From contig CAXXGT010000013.1 in the NCBI GenBank assembly GCA_963664045.2, positions 124,001 to 188,000 of the forward strand: a DNA stretch of 64,000 nt. Reading direction: 5' to 3'. The notes beneath the pieces are model-generated. The model had not been told where the DNA came from, made no database searches, and was given only the letters and a program-made list of their open reading frames with translations. Below are positions 43,511 to 52,077 of the stretch, one piece after another (position 1 is the stretch's first letter; the number at the start of each line of letters is the position of its first letter). The position numbers and the translations under genes are program-made. This stretch comes from JAPPHA01 sp963664045 (GTDB lineage Bacteria; Pseudomonadota; Alphaproteobacteria; Rhodobacterales; Rhodobacteraceae).

Positions 43511-44857
43511 ATGAAGATCATTGTATGCGGTGCCGGTCAGGTCGGTTCCCAAATTGCCCTGCACCTGTCGCGTGAAAAAAATGACGTCACCATCATTGAT
43601 ACGAATCCGGACCTGGTCGCGCGGGCGACGGAAGCGCTCGATGTCGAAGGGGTTGTTGGTTCAGCTTGCCATCCCGACGTCCTGGAACGGGCCAACGCGG
43701 ACGATGCGCAGATGGTCATTGCCGTCACCCGACAGGACGAAGTCAATATCGTAACCTGCCAGATTGCGGAGTCGGTATTTTCCATTCCGAAGAAAGTGGC
43801 GAGGCTTCGCTCAACCGCGTATCGCGGTCTTTTCGAGCAGGGTACGTACGGGTTTCCGGTTGACGTCCTGATTTCGCCCGAACGCGAGGTAGCCGTGGCA
43901 GTGCTGGATCAACTGGAGGCTCCAGAGACATTCGAGACGGAGGACTTTCTCGACGGCCAACTGGTCTTGGTCGGTATCCAGCTGGGAGAAAAATGTTCGA
44001 TACTTGACACCCCATTGAGGCAGCTGACCGGATTGTTCCCGACAATGCGGGTGATCGTGGCCGGCGTTCGACGGTCCGGAAAACTGATCGTCCCGGATCC
44101 GGACGATCAACTGTATCACGGAGATGAAGTGTACGTGTTCTGTCACGTCGACGACCGCTCCAGAGCCATCACGGTCTTCAGCGAACTCCGAGAAATGGCG
44201 CGGAGAATAATCATTGTCGGTGGTGGCGATGTCGGTCTCCACCTCGCGAGGCGACTCGAGGATTCCCGGGAAGGAATCAAATCCGTCGTCATCGAGCTGA
44301 ACCGGAATGTTGCCGAAAGGGCTGCCGATGCGCTCGAGCGGACGATCGTCCTGAATGGCGACGGTCTCACGATGGAGATGCTGGAGGAAGCAAACGTCGA
44401 CAGGGCGGACGCCGTCGTTGCGGTAACCCAGGACGACAAGACGAATATTCTGGTCGGGGCACGAGCCAAAGCGCTTGGTAGCCCGCTTGCGGTCTCGCTC
44501 GTGAATGATCTGGGTTTCGCGTCAATGCGGATGCCCTTGGGCATTGACAAGTTCGTCAATCCCATGACGGTAACGGTGTCATCCATCCTCAGGCATATCC
44601 GCCAGGGGAAGGTGGTTTCGGTCTACACGGTCGGCGATGCGCAAGCGGAGATAATCGAACTGGAAGTAACCCAGGGCTCCCCGATGGCCGGAAAACCAAT
44701 CAGACGGGTGGGAATCCCGAAAGGTTCGCGAATTGTCGGGATCAGGAAAGACGCGGATGTGTTTTGTCCGAATGGTGATACCGTCATCAATGGTGGCGAC
44801 CACGTCGTGATCTTCAGCCTGTTCGAGGAAGTCAAGGCGATCGATCACCTGATCTGA
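43511..44857 (+). CDS. trkA: Trk potassium uptake regulatory protein
   Basis: A 448-residue peripheral protein that gates the TrkH potassium channel. It has the duplicated RCK layout: NAD-binding motif VCGAGQVGSQIALHL near residue 5, a TrkA-C domain, a second motif IIVGGGDVGLHLARRL near residue 236 and a second TrkA-C domain (AEIIELEVTQGSPMAGKPIR). It lies 43 bp after ntrX. trkH is separated from it by a 5.2-kb IS66 and a decayed tnpB. Confidence 0.95.
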   Translation: MKIIVCGAGQVGSQIALHLSREKNDVTIIDTNPDLVARATEALDVEGVVGSACHPDVLERANADDAQMVIAVTRQDEVNIVTCQIAESVFSIPKKVARLRSTAYRGLFEQGTYGFPVDVLISPEREVAVAVLDQLEAPETFETEDFLDGQLVLVGIQLGEKCSILDTPLRQLTGLFPTMRVIVAGVRRSGKLIVPDPDDQLYHGDEVYVFCHVDDRSRAITVFSELREMARRIIIVGGGDVGLHLARRLEDSREGIKSVVIELNRNVAERAADALERTIVLNGDGLTMEMLEEANVDRADAVVAVTQDDKTNILVGARAKALGSPLAVSLVNDLGFASMRMPLGIDKFVNPMTVTVSSILRHIRQGKVVSVYTVGDAQAEIIELEVTQGSPMAGKPIRRVGIPKGSRIVGIRKDADVFCPNGDTVINGGDHVVIFSLFEEVKAIDHLI

Positions 44858-45344
44858 ACCGTGGGTAGCCGGTTCAACGGACATTGACTTGTCAGGTTCC
44901 GCCGAAATCTGGCGACAACTGCGCTCTTCGCCTTCATGTGCAGCCTCCCCGTACTGTCGCGGATCGGTGGGCTCCCGGGCTTCCCCCTCGCAGTTTGTCG
45001 ATGGCTGGCAAAAGGTGCGAGATTCCTGATGTTTCGCCGCGTCAGGTCTCATGGAACCGATTTTCCGAAACATCTTCGGTCGGTCGAATTCATCAATACG
45101 CAGCCTACGCCACGCAGGTGGCATGGACCCGGTTGGGCGAACGAGGCCCCATGTTCGGGAAACGGGTCCAGTATGATTCTCTGGAAAACGTCGTGTTTCG
45201 ATCCCCTGACTTGCGAGATACTCATTCTCATCTGGTTTTCGCGCTGGAGCCCCCGGCGTTCAGGCCGGGAGGAAAGCGCACGCCCGTGCTGATGTCAGCA
45301 AGTGGAGCCCCCATAGACCCTCCATAGACGGGGATGCGAGATTA
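44858..45344. other. Intergenic region downstream of trkA
   Basis: I recognise no gene. Short frames on both strands have no family resemblance. It may include the left end of the tnpB element that starts near 45345. Confidence 0.4.
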
Positions 45345-45499
45345 CGCGGATACACACACGCATTGCGCCCCACGGAAGGACAAACAGTTCTGATGGCGCA
45401 ATTCGCCGGCGTTCGCCGCCTCGTCCGGATCCTGGCGTGGAACAACGCAGAGACCACTGGAAACTGTAGCGGGAACGCACCGGCGACAGCCTCAACGAC

Positions 45500-45507
45500 G
45501 TTGCAGC
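45500..45507. repeat. Target site duplication GTTGCAGC, left copy
   Basis: Repeated exactly at 50717-50724 on the far side of the IS66. Confidence 0.92.
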
Positions 45508-45692
45508 GTAAGCGGGTAAACGGCGACGTCTGTTGATTTCGCCTGGTTTCTGGTTTCGTCCTGTCGGCTGCGGCCGATCCTGCGGCCTGACATTCTCCAA
45601 TTTGCTGCTGCTGCGCCGTTTTTTCCGTTTGACACGATAGGGCGCCGGGGCTATTCCCGGCGAATCAAGACGAATCATCGGGGAGAACGGCC

Positions 45693-46358
45693 ATGGGCGC
45701 ATGGTTTGGATCGAAAGCGACCTCTGGTCTTTGCCAACCGCTCATCGCGATGTGTCCGCCGCATGTCGCATATATTGAGACACATCTTGGGGGCGGCGCC
45801 ATCATGAAGCGCAAGCCTCCGGCGCTCAGGAACATCGGCATCGATCTCAACCGCCGGGCCATCGACACCTTCAGCTGCGCCTATCCGGTCGAGCTTCACC
45901 ATGGTTGCTGCCACGCGTTCCTGTCTGATTTCGACTTCGACGGCCGCGAGCTGGTCTATGCCGACCCGCCCTACGTGCAGTCTGCGCGCAAGTCGCAGCG
46001 CCGCTACCGTTACGACTATACGGACGCCGACCATGTGGAGCTTCTCGGCATCCTGAAGTCGCTGCCCTGTTCGGCGATGGTCTCCGGCTATCCGTCCCGG
46101 CTCTACGACGAACACCTCTCCGACTGGCATTCGCTGGAGATCCAGGTCAACAACCAGTCCTGCATCGTCACCGAGAAGCTGTGGTTCAACTTCGCGCCCG
46201 ACCGGGTGCACTGGGCGGCCTTCGCCGGACGGAATTTCACCCACCGTCAGACCGTCAAGCGCAAGGCGGCGAGCTGGGGGCGGCGCTACGCGGCGATGCC
46301 CCGGGGCGAGCGCCTGGCGGTGCTGGCGGCGATCATGGCGGAGGAGGCGGAGGAATGA
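45693..46358 (+). CDS. D12-class DNA adenine N6-methyltransferase carried by an IS66
   Basis: A 221-residue protein similar to Dam/D12-type enzymes. The AdoMet-binding motif appears as YIETHLGGGAIMKRK, followed by LRNIGIDLNRRAIDTF. The catalytic motif is ELVYADPPYVQSARKS, followed by DYTDADHVELLGILKSL, AMVSGYPSRLYDEHL and a C-terminal region. GGGGAG lies 8 bases before the ATG. The gene is inside the IS66 ends and overlaps tnpC by ATGA. It is somewhat short for Dam (about 270), so it may need a partner or have a compact target-recognition region. A role in marking the element's DNA or controlling its movement is inference. Confidence 0.85.
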   Translation: MGAWFGSKATSGLCQPLIAMCPPHVAYIETHLGGGAIMKRKPPALRNIGIDLNRRAIDTFSCAYPVELHHGCCHAFLSDFDFDGRELVYADPPYVQSARKSQRRYRYDYTDADHVELLGILKSLPCSAMVSGYPSRLYDEHLSDWHSLEIQVNNQSCIVTEKLWFNFAPDRVHWAAFAGRNFTHRQTVKRKAASWGRRYAAMPRGERLAVLAAIMAEEAEE

Positions 46359-49300
46359 GCGGGATCGACCCTCACGACCCGGATGCGGTCCGCCAGAGGC
46401 TCGACGGGCTCCATGCGGAGTTCGCGGGGCTGGGCGGCGGCGGCCTGCTGCGGGGGGCTGTCTCCCTGTTCAGGGAGTTGTTCGGGCTTGCCGGGACGCA
46501 GTCGACGATCATTGCCGCGCTACAGGACAAGCTCACCGAGGAAGTGGCGAAGAACAGTGCGCTTCGCGACCAGCTCGCCCGCTACGAGCGCCAGCAGTAC
46601 GGCCGGCGCTCGGAGAAGCGCCGCAACGCCGACGCCGCCTCCGATGGCGCCGCATCGCCGGATGCCGGGGAGGATGAGCCCGAAGCCGAAAGGAAAGGCG
46701 AGGCCGAAAAGAAAGCCGAAAAGAAGCCCCGGGGCGGCGTCAACGGGCGCAAGAAGGATCGTGGCGATGCCGTCAACGGCACCGGGCTGCGCTTCGGCCC
46801 CGAGGCGACGGTGATCGACATCGACGTGATGCCGCCGGAGATCGAGGGGCTGGCGGAGGGTGAATACGACATCATCTCCGAGCGGGTGTGCTGCAAGCTG
46901 GCATCGGTGCCGATCCGCCACGTGGTGCTGCGTTACCATTACAAGAAGGCGAAGATCAGATCCTCCGGCGCCCTGGTCTGCGCCCCGGCCGTCGAGGGCG
47001 TGTTCAAGAGCTCCTGCGCCGATGTGAGCTTTATCGCCGGAATGCTGGTCGACAAGTTCGCCTGGCATCTCCCCCTCTACCGCCAGCACCAGATGCTGGC
47101 CGAGAGCGGGATCACCGTCAGCCGCAAGTCCCTGAGTGGCTGGGCCAACCGGGCGATCTCGCTGCTGGAGCCGGTGTTCGAGGCCCAGTGCCGCTCGGTT
47201 CTGGAAAGTTCCGTCATCGTCATGGACGAGACGCCGGTGCGGGCCGGGCGCGACCCGGACAGGCCGGGCAAGATGAAACAAGAGCGCCGAGCTAACTGGC
47301 GCTGGGGTAGCCGGTGAAAGTCCGGCAGGAAGGAGAGGCTAACCACCACTTCCACCGCGAGCCGTGCGCGTGCATCCGCGAGGGTGCACGTGAAGCGTCG
47401 GTAGCGGCGCGTGTGGCCAGGATGATTGAGCAACGAAAATCTTATCATTCGGAGTGCCGAGGTTCTTTGTTTGACCGAAGGCAACACCTGTAGGACCGCC
47501 ATGGTGAGGGACTGCCGGGCTCCGCGCTGTCAAAGGAATCCAGGGACGCACGTACACCCCACGCCGGGACTCGGGAGGGCTTCAATCTGCCCCGGCAGTC
47601 GTGCCGAGGCCGCGGAAGAAAGGAGATAGTCTGAATCGATGACGAACGGATTGAAGCAATCGGATCCGGCCATAGTACCGGTGAAGTCGGCGAACAAGGG
47701 AACGTCAGTTCCTGCGGAGCCGATGGAGGGAAGGGCCGGAACCAAGGGGAATCCGCGAGGCCAAAGCACGCACCGGACACAGGGCCGGGATCGCATGTCA
47801 CAGGCGGCTGAGCGGATACGGCAAGCAGCCACGAGGAAACCGAAGGAGAAGCTCACTGCGCTCCTGCACCACATCACGACGGACGCGCTCGAAGCATCCT
47901 ACTTCATGCTGAAGAAGGATGCGGCGGCAGGCGTGGACGGGGTGACATGGGAGGAATACGGGAACGGACTGGAAGAGCGCCTGCTCGACCTGCACGACCG
48001 TGTTCACAGCGGGGCGTACCGGGCGCTTCCGTCCCGGCGGGTAGAGATACCCAAACCGGACGGGGGAACACGACCGCTCGGCATTGCGGCACTGGAGGAC
48101 AAGATCGTCCAGACTGCGGTGGCGGAGACCATCCTTGTGCCGATATTCGAGCCGGAATTCCTCGGGTTCAGCTATGGGTTCCGACCCGGTCGCGGTGCGC
48201 ATGACGCGCTCGACGCGCTGGCGTACGGGATAGAACGGCGCAAGGTCAACTGGATTGTCGACGCGGACGTTAAGGCCTTTTTCGATCGGTTGGATCGAAG
48301 CTGGCTCATCAGGTTCGTGGAGCACCGGATCGGGGATCGGCGGGTCATCCGGCTGATCTCCAAGTGGCTTGGCGCCGGCGTCATGGAAGAGGGCGAATGG
48401 TGGGACACCCTGCGGGGAACCCCCCAGGGCTCAAGTGTGTCGCCGATTCTGGCGAACATCTACCTGCACTTCGTCCTTGATCTCTGGTTCCAGAGGAAAT
48501 GGCGCGCCCGGATCGCCCGTGGCGAGACGATTATCGTGCGCTATGCCGACGACTTCGTGGTCGGGTTCCAGTACAAGCGGGATGCAGAACGGTTCCTGTG
48601 CGATCTGAAGGACAGGCTGGCCGCGTTCTCACTCGAATTGCACCCGGACAAGACGCGGCTCATCGAGTTCGGCCGGTTCGCCATGGCGAACCGCCGGGCA
48701 CGGGGAGAGCGGCGTCCCGAGACCTTCGACTTCCTCGGGTTCACGCATTACTGCCGGACCACGCGGAAGGGACGTTTCGGACTGGGGCGCAAGCCGATCA
48801 GGAAGCGTGTCACCCGGACCCTGAAACGCATCGAGGCCGAACTGCGTCAACGGATGCACGACAACATCTACGAGGTCGCCATATGGCTTGGTCGGGTTGT
48901 GGGCGGTTGGCTGCGTTACTACGCGGTCCCGACCAGCTCCCGATCCCTCCAGACGTTCGGGCACCGTCTCAAGCGACTTTGGCTGCGCGTCTTGCGCCGC
49001 CGGTCGCAGAAGGACCGCCTTCCCTGGGGCAAGGTCGACCTGCTGGCGGCGGTCTTCTGGCCTCCGCTGCGGACCGTGCACCCATGGCCGGACAGACGGT
49101 TTGCCGGCAATCACCCGAGGTAGGAGCCTCGTGCCTTAACGGGCATGCGGGGATCTGTGCGGGGGGCGTCGGGCAACCGGTGTCCCTACCGCGACTGCTA
49201 CTACTGGCCGGTGCTCGGCGACCGGGACGAAGTGGTGTTCCACTTCGCGCCCTCCCGCGCCCACCACCATGTCGCGCGGTTCCTCGGCGATTTCGAGGGC

Positions 49301-50002
49301 ACGCTGGTCAGCGACGGCTACGGCGCCTACGCGGCTTACGCCGAGGCGCGGGGGGAGGCGGTGAGGCAGCAAAATTGCTGGGCGCATACGAGGCGCAATT
49401 TCGAGGAGCAGCTGGACAACCATCCGGTGTTCGCCGGGAAGGCGCTGGATCTGATCGGGGGCATGTACGGGATCGAGAAGGAATTCCGTACCCGGCCGCC
49501 GCCTGAACGCCTGGAGGCGCGGCGCACCCGCACCCGCCCGCTGGTCGACGCCTTCTGGCAATGGTGTGAGCGGACGCTCGGGGACCCGGCGCTGACGCCG
49601 AAGCACCCGATCCGCCGGGCGGTCACCTACGCCGTCGAACGCCAGCAGGCCCTCGAGGTGTTCCTCGAAGACCCGTTGGTGCCGATCGACTCGAATGGTG
49701 TCGAGCGCGCACTGCGCCGCATCAAGCTGGGACAGAAGAACTGGCTTTTTTCCTGGACAGAATCCGGCGCACGGAACGTCGGGATCGTCAACAGCCTCGT
49801 CGCCACCTGTTTCCTGCTCGGGATCAGCCCTGCAACCTATCTGGGCGATGTCTTCCAGCGCATCGACACCCATCCGGCCGACCGGGTCCACGAACTGACG
49901 CCACGCCTGTGGAAGGACCTCTTCGCCGACACCCCGATGACCGGCAGCATCGACATGACCGTCGTCCGGGCTCACCCGGACGCCAGCCGGGGACCGCCGT
50001 AA
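46355..50002 (+). CDS. tnpC: IS66 transposase TnpC, split by a group II intron
   Basis: Exon 1 (46355-47281) has a coiled-coil N-terminus (IIAALQDKLTEEVAKNSALR), the basic linker RQQYGRRSEKRRN, a charged linker and the start of the catalytic domain (FAWHLPLYRQHQMLAESGIT; VIVMDETPVRAG with the first Asp). Exon 2 (49190-50002) continues with CYYWPVLGDRDEVVFHFAPS, LVSDGYGAYAAYAEA (second Asp), NCWAHTRRNFEEQL and the DSNGVERALRRIKLGQKNW segment with the Glu region. Splicing at 47281/49190 keeps the frame (PGKMKQ-RDCYYW) and gives a 579-residue protein of normal length. A zinc motif is absent. Its 3' end overlaps tnpB on the other strand by 31 bp. Confidence 0.88.
47282..49189 (+). ncRNA. Group II intron with its own reverse transcriptase
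   Basis: A 1908-bp group II intron in tnpC. The 5' end is GAGCGCCGAGCTAACTGG, a variant of the GUGYG start, leading into the domain I element GTAGCCGGTGAAAGTCCGGC. Near the 3' end, GAGCCTCGTGCCTTAACGGG followed by CATGCGGGGATCTGTG is a plausible domain V, then a domain VI hairpin ending in CTAC (AY end). The exact ends are set so that the IS66 tnpC frame is restored. The reverse transcriptase is encoded in domain IV. Confidence 0.85.
47639..49123 (+). CDS. ltrA: Group II intron reverse transcriptase/maturase
   Basis: A 494-residue RT/maturase. Fingers and palm: AGVDGVTWEEY, RRVEIPKPDGGTRPLGIAAL, FLGFSYGFRPGRGAHDAL, VNWIVDADVKAFFD (first Asp), RGTPQGSSVSPILANIYLH, IVRYADDFVVGF with the YADD active site, LHPDKTRLIEFG and TFDFLGFTHYC. 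The maturase X domain (GWLRYYAVPTSSRSLQTFG; HRLKRLWLRVLRRRSQ) follows. No C-terminal HNH endonuclease is seen, so mobility probably uses nascent strands at replication forks. The start may be ATG 47639 or an internal Met (MSQAAERIRQA, 47795). All catalytic residues are intact. Confidence 0.93.
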   Translation: MTNGLKQSDPAIVPVKSANKGTSVPAEPMEGRAGTKGNPRGQSTHRTQGRDRMSQAAERIRQAATRKPKEKLTALLHHITTDALEASYFMLKKDAAAGVDGVTWEEYGNGLEERLLDLHDRVHSGAYRALPSRRVEIPKPDGGTRPLGIAALEDKIVQTAVAETILVPIFEPEFLGFSYGFRPGRGAHDALDALAYGIERRKVNWIVDADVKAFFDRLDRSWLIRFVEHRIGDRRVIRLISKWLGAGVMEEGEWWDTLRGTPQGSSVSPILANIYLHFVLDLWFQRKWRARIARGETIIVRYADDFVVGFQYKRDAERFLCDLKDRLAAFSLELHPDKTRLIEFGRFAMANRRARGERRPETFDFLGFTHYCRTTRKGRFGLGRKPIRKRVTRTLKRIEAELRQRMHDNIYEVAIWLGRVVGGWLRYYAVPTSSRSLQTFGHRLKRLWLRVLRRRSQKDRLPWGKVDLLAAVFWPPLRTVHPWPDRRFAGNHPR

Positions 50003-50337
50003 CGCTTGCGACGGCGGCGAACGGTGACGTCGATGCCGTCGATCAGGGCCATCAACTCGGTCGAAGACAATGCAAGCGCCGCATGGCCGGAGGCCGGAGG
50101 CGGGGCGAACAGGCCCTGCTCCAGGCGCTTGGACCAGATGAAGAAGCCGCCCCGCTCGAAGCCCAGGACCTTTACGATGGTCCGGCGCCGGTTGACGAAC
50201 ACGTACCAGCGTCCATCGGCCGGATTGCACCCGAGATGGCCCGACACCAGCGCGCACAGCCCGTCGAAACTGCGCCGCATGTCGGCCGGGTCCGTCGACA
50301 GCCAGATGCCGCCCCGCGGCCAGCCGCCGAGCATCAC
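49972..50337 (-). CDS. tnpB: IS66 accessory protein TnpB
   Basis: A 121-residue IS66 Orf2-type protein: WLSTDPADMRRSFDGLCALV, GRWYVFVNRRRTIVKVLGF, ERGGFFIWSKRLEQGLF. It is needed for transposition of classical IS66 elements, though its biochemical role is not settled. It overlaps tnpA by ATGA and converges with tnpC. Confidence 0.92.
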   Translation of the reverse strand: MMLGGWPRGGIWLSTDPADMRRSFDGLCALVSGHLGCNPADGRWYVFVNRRRTIVKVLGFERGGFFIWSKRLEQGLFAPPPASGHAALALSSTELMALIDGIDVTVRRRRKRYGGPRLASG

Positions 50338-50618
50338 GACCGCCGAACCCGCAGGACAACCCCGTCGCCCAGGTCAAGCTCGACGTCCCAGCCCGAGGAA
50401 ACCGGCGGCGCAAGCTCGACAAAGGATCCCTTCCCGCCCCCAGGGCGGAGACGGCACCGCCAGTTCGAGAAGGTCTTCGAGGACAGCCCACGGGACTCGC
50501 AAAACTCCCGTTGCGACAGCCCCGAGCGCTCGAAGTCCGCCATGATGCCGCTCCACTCGTCTGCGCTGCGCACCACCGGCGCACGACGGGAACCAGCCGA
50601 ACCATTCAAACCTGACAT
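50334..50618 (-). CDS. tnpA: IS66 accessory protein TnpA
   Basis: A 94-residue IS66 Orf1-type protein with an HTH (DFERSGLSQREFCESRGLSS, KTFSNWRCRL) and a C-terminal strand region ending VLRVRRS. It starts near the right end of the element and is coupled to tnpB by ATGA. Confidence 0.9.
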   Translation of the reverse strand: MSGLNGSAGSRRAPVVRSADEWSGIMADFERSGLSQREFCESRGLSSKTFSNWRCRLRPGGGKGSFVELAPPVSSGWDVELDLGDGVVLRVRRS

Positions 50619-50716
50619 GACAATTTCCTCCGATCATTGATGAATGACCGGAATTATCCCCACCCAACCCTCGCGTGAGCAACCGAATTATCAGACGTCG
50701 CCATTTACCCGCTTAC

Positions 50717-50724
50717 GTTGCAGC
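50717..50724. repeat. Target site duplication GTTGCAGC, right copy
   Basis: Second copy of the 8-bp duplication. The decayed tnpB continues after it in frame. Confidence 0.92.
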
Positions 50725-51396
50725 GCATGCTCAAGTCGCTGGATGATGCCTGCCATCGCGCGTGGAAGGGGCTCTGCGGTTACCCGAAGCCGAGGAAGAG
50801 GGGCGTCCATGACGCTTTCAGCTGCGCAGGCCGGGAAGTCCGTATCGAGACACTGTCTTCGCGCTGGGGTCAGGTCCGTCTGCCGAAGATCGGTTGGGTC
50901 AGGTTCCGCCTGACGCGCCCTGTCGCTGCCTCCGCGTTGACTCTCATCTTGATTGCCGCTGTGCAAGGGAGGTCGGTGTGACGCGCACGGCCATCGGGTG
51001 GCAGGTGTCCATCGGCTGCCTCACTGAAGGTGAACAGCCTGACAACGGGGCCACGGTGGGGGTTGAGCGCGGCGTGACAATGCCGCTGATGCTGTCCGAC
51101 GGCAGTTCCTGTGAATTGCCGCATGAGATCGAGCGGCTGGAGCGCAAGCACCGTCGGGCACAGCGGGTCATGGCGCGGCGCAAGCGCGGTTCGCAACGCC
51201 ACAAGAAGGCCATGGAGCCGGTCCGTCGGGGCGGTGATGAAACGCGAACTGTCCAGGTCGCTTAATCCCCTTGGAAATCCTCGCTCCTCAGAGCGGGGAA
51301 GATATTGATATACTCGGCGCACTGGACTGGACCAGGTCAGTCGCGCAATTAGGCTGGGCGTGGATTCCGGGCAGGACAAACGGGTGGAGGCCACCG

Positions 51397-51822
51397 ATGG
51401 ATGCCGACGATGTTATCGCACGCTATGGACTGGAGCCGCATCCGGAGGGCGGCCACTATCGCGAGACCTTCCGCGCCCCGGCGCCACCGGGCGGTCGCGG
51501 GGCGATCTCGGTAATCTACTATCTGCTGAAGGCCAATGAATCCTCGGAATGGCACCGTATAGACAGCGTTGAGATCTGGCACCATTATGCCGGCGCACCC
51601 TTGCGGATTTCCCTCTGGTCCGATGGCATGGCAGTGACCGAGCGGTTGCTCGGCACGGACGCCGAGGCCGAACCACATGTCGTCGTGCCTGCCAGGTGCT
51701 GGCAGAGTGCGATTTCACTTGGTGCGTGGACACTCGCTGGATGTACTGTCGCCCCCGCCTTCGATTTCGCTGGCTTCGAACTTGCTCCGCCCGGCTGGCG
51801 ACCTGGCGAGTCGCACACCTGA
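51397..51822 (+). CDS. Cupin (DUF985) family protein
   Basis: A 141-residue cupin of the DUF985 family: IARYGLEPHPEGGHYRETF, ISVIYYLLKANESSEWHRID, EIWHHYAGAPLRISLW, VVVPARCWQSAISLGAWTLA, GCTVAPAFDFAGFELA. His and Glu residues suitable for metal binding are present (HPEGGHYRE; WHRIDSVEIWHHY). The substrate is unknown. The ATG at 51397 is preceded by GGAGG 8 bases upstream, and an upstream extension to 51271 has no family similarity. Confidence 0.88.
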   Translation: MDADDVIARYGLEPHPEGGHYRETFRAPAPPGGRGAISVIYYLLKANESSEWHRIDSVEIWHHYAGAPLRISLWSDGMAVTERLLGTDAEAEPHVVVPARCWQSAISLGAWTLAGCTVAPAFDFAGFELAPPGWRPGESHT

Positions 51823-52077
51823 CTTCACGGATGGCGCGGCGTTTCGTATGTTCGATGCTGGCAGGTATCCGGCTCGAAGCCGTCACGTTTCGGGACGCGA
51901 TGCCCGATGCTGAGGATCGCGCACATGCTCTTGCCGATTTACGGTTTTTTCCGTTCCGGATTCTTCGAAATCAAGCTTTTTCGCCAACATGTTCGGAACG
52001 ACGGGGACCGTGTCGGCAGCCATCGCTTGTCCGTAACTCGAGTTGATCCAAGCAGTCAGGCAGGATCCTTCTGACCG

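Larger units (their letters stand above)
45508..50716 (+). mobile_element. IS66-family element with DNA methyltransferase, interrupted by a group II intron
   Basis: Terminal inverted repeats of 25 bp, starting GTAAGCGGGTAAA (45508-45532 and 50692-50716), differ at one position and are flanked by the perfect 8-bp duplication GTTGCAGC. The total is 5209 bp, or 3301 bp without the intron (47282-49189). Gene content: a DPPY adenine methyltransferase and tnpC on the plus strand, with tnpA and tnpB convergent on the minus strand. In ordinary IS66 elements tnpA, tnpB and tnpC have one direction. Confidence 0.93.
45345..51266 (+). pseudogene. tnpB: Decayed tnpB split by an IS66 element
   Basis: Bases 45345-45507 encode YTHALRPTEGQTVLMAQFAG and RRLVRILAWNNAETT, the start of an IS605/IS1341 TnpB. 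Removing 45508-50724 (IS66 plus one 8-bp duplication) joins it in frame to LQRMLKSLDDACHRAWKGL, YPKPRKRGVHDAFSCAGREV and VRLPKIGWVRFRLTRPV. A frameshift leads to VSIGCLTEGEQ and NGATVGVERGVTMPL, then the helix ELPHEIERLERKHRRAQRVM. At the RuvC-I site the usual GVD is GVE. The C-terminal third, with RuvC-II, zinc finger and RuvC-III, is missing, so the protein was dead before or after the IS66 arrived. Confidence 0.8.

Noticed and set aside
46181..46354. Upstream extension of the IS66 tnpC frame
   Set aside because: It overlaps the DNA methyltransferase gene; the ATG at 46355 overlapping the methyltransferase stop is the better start.
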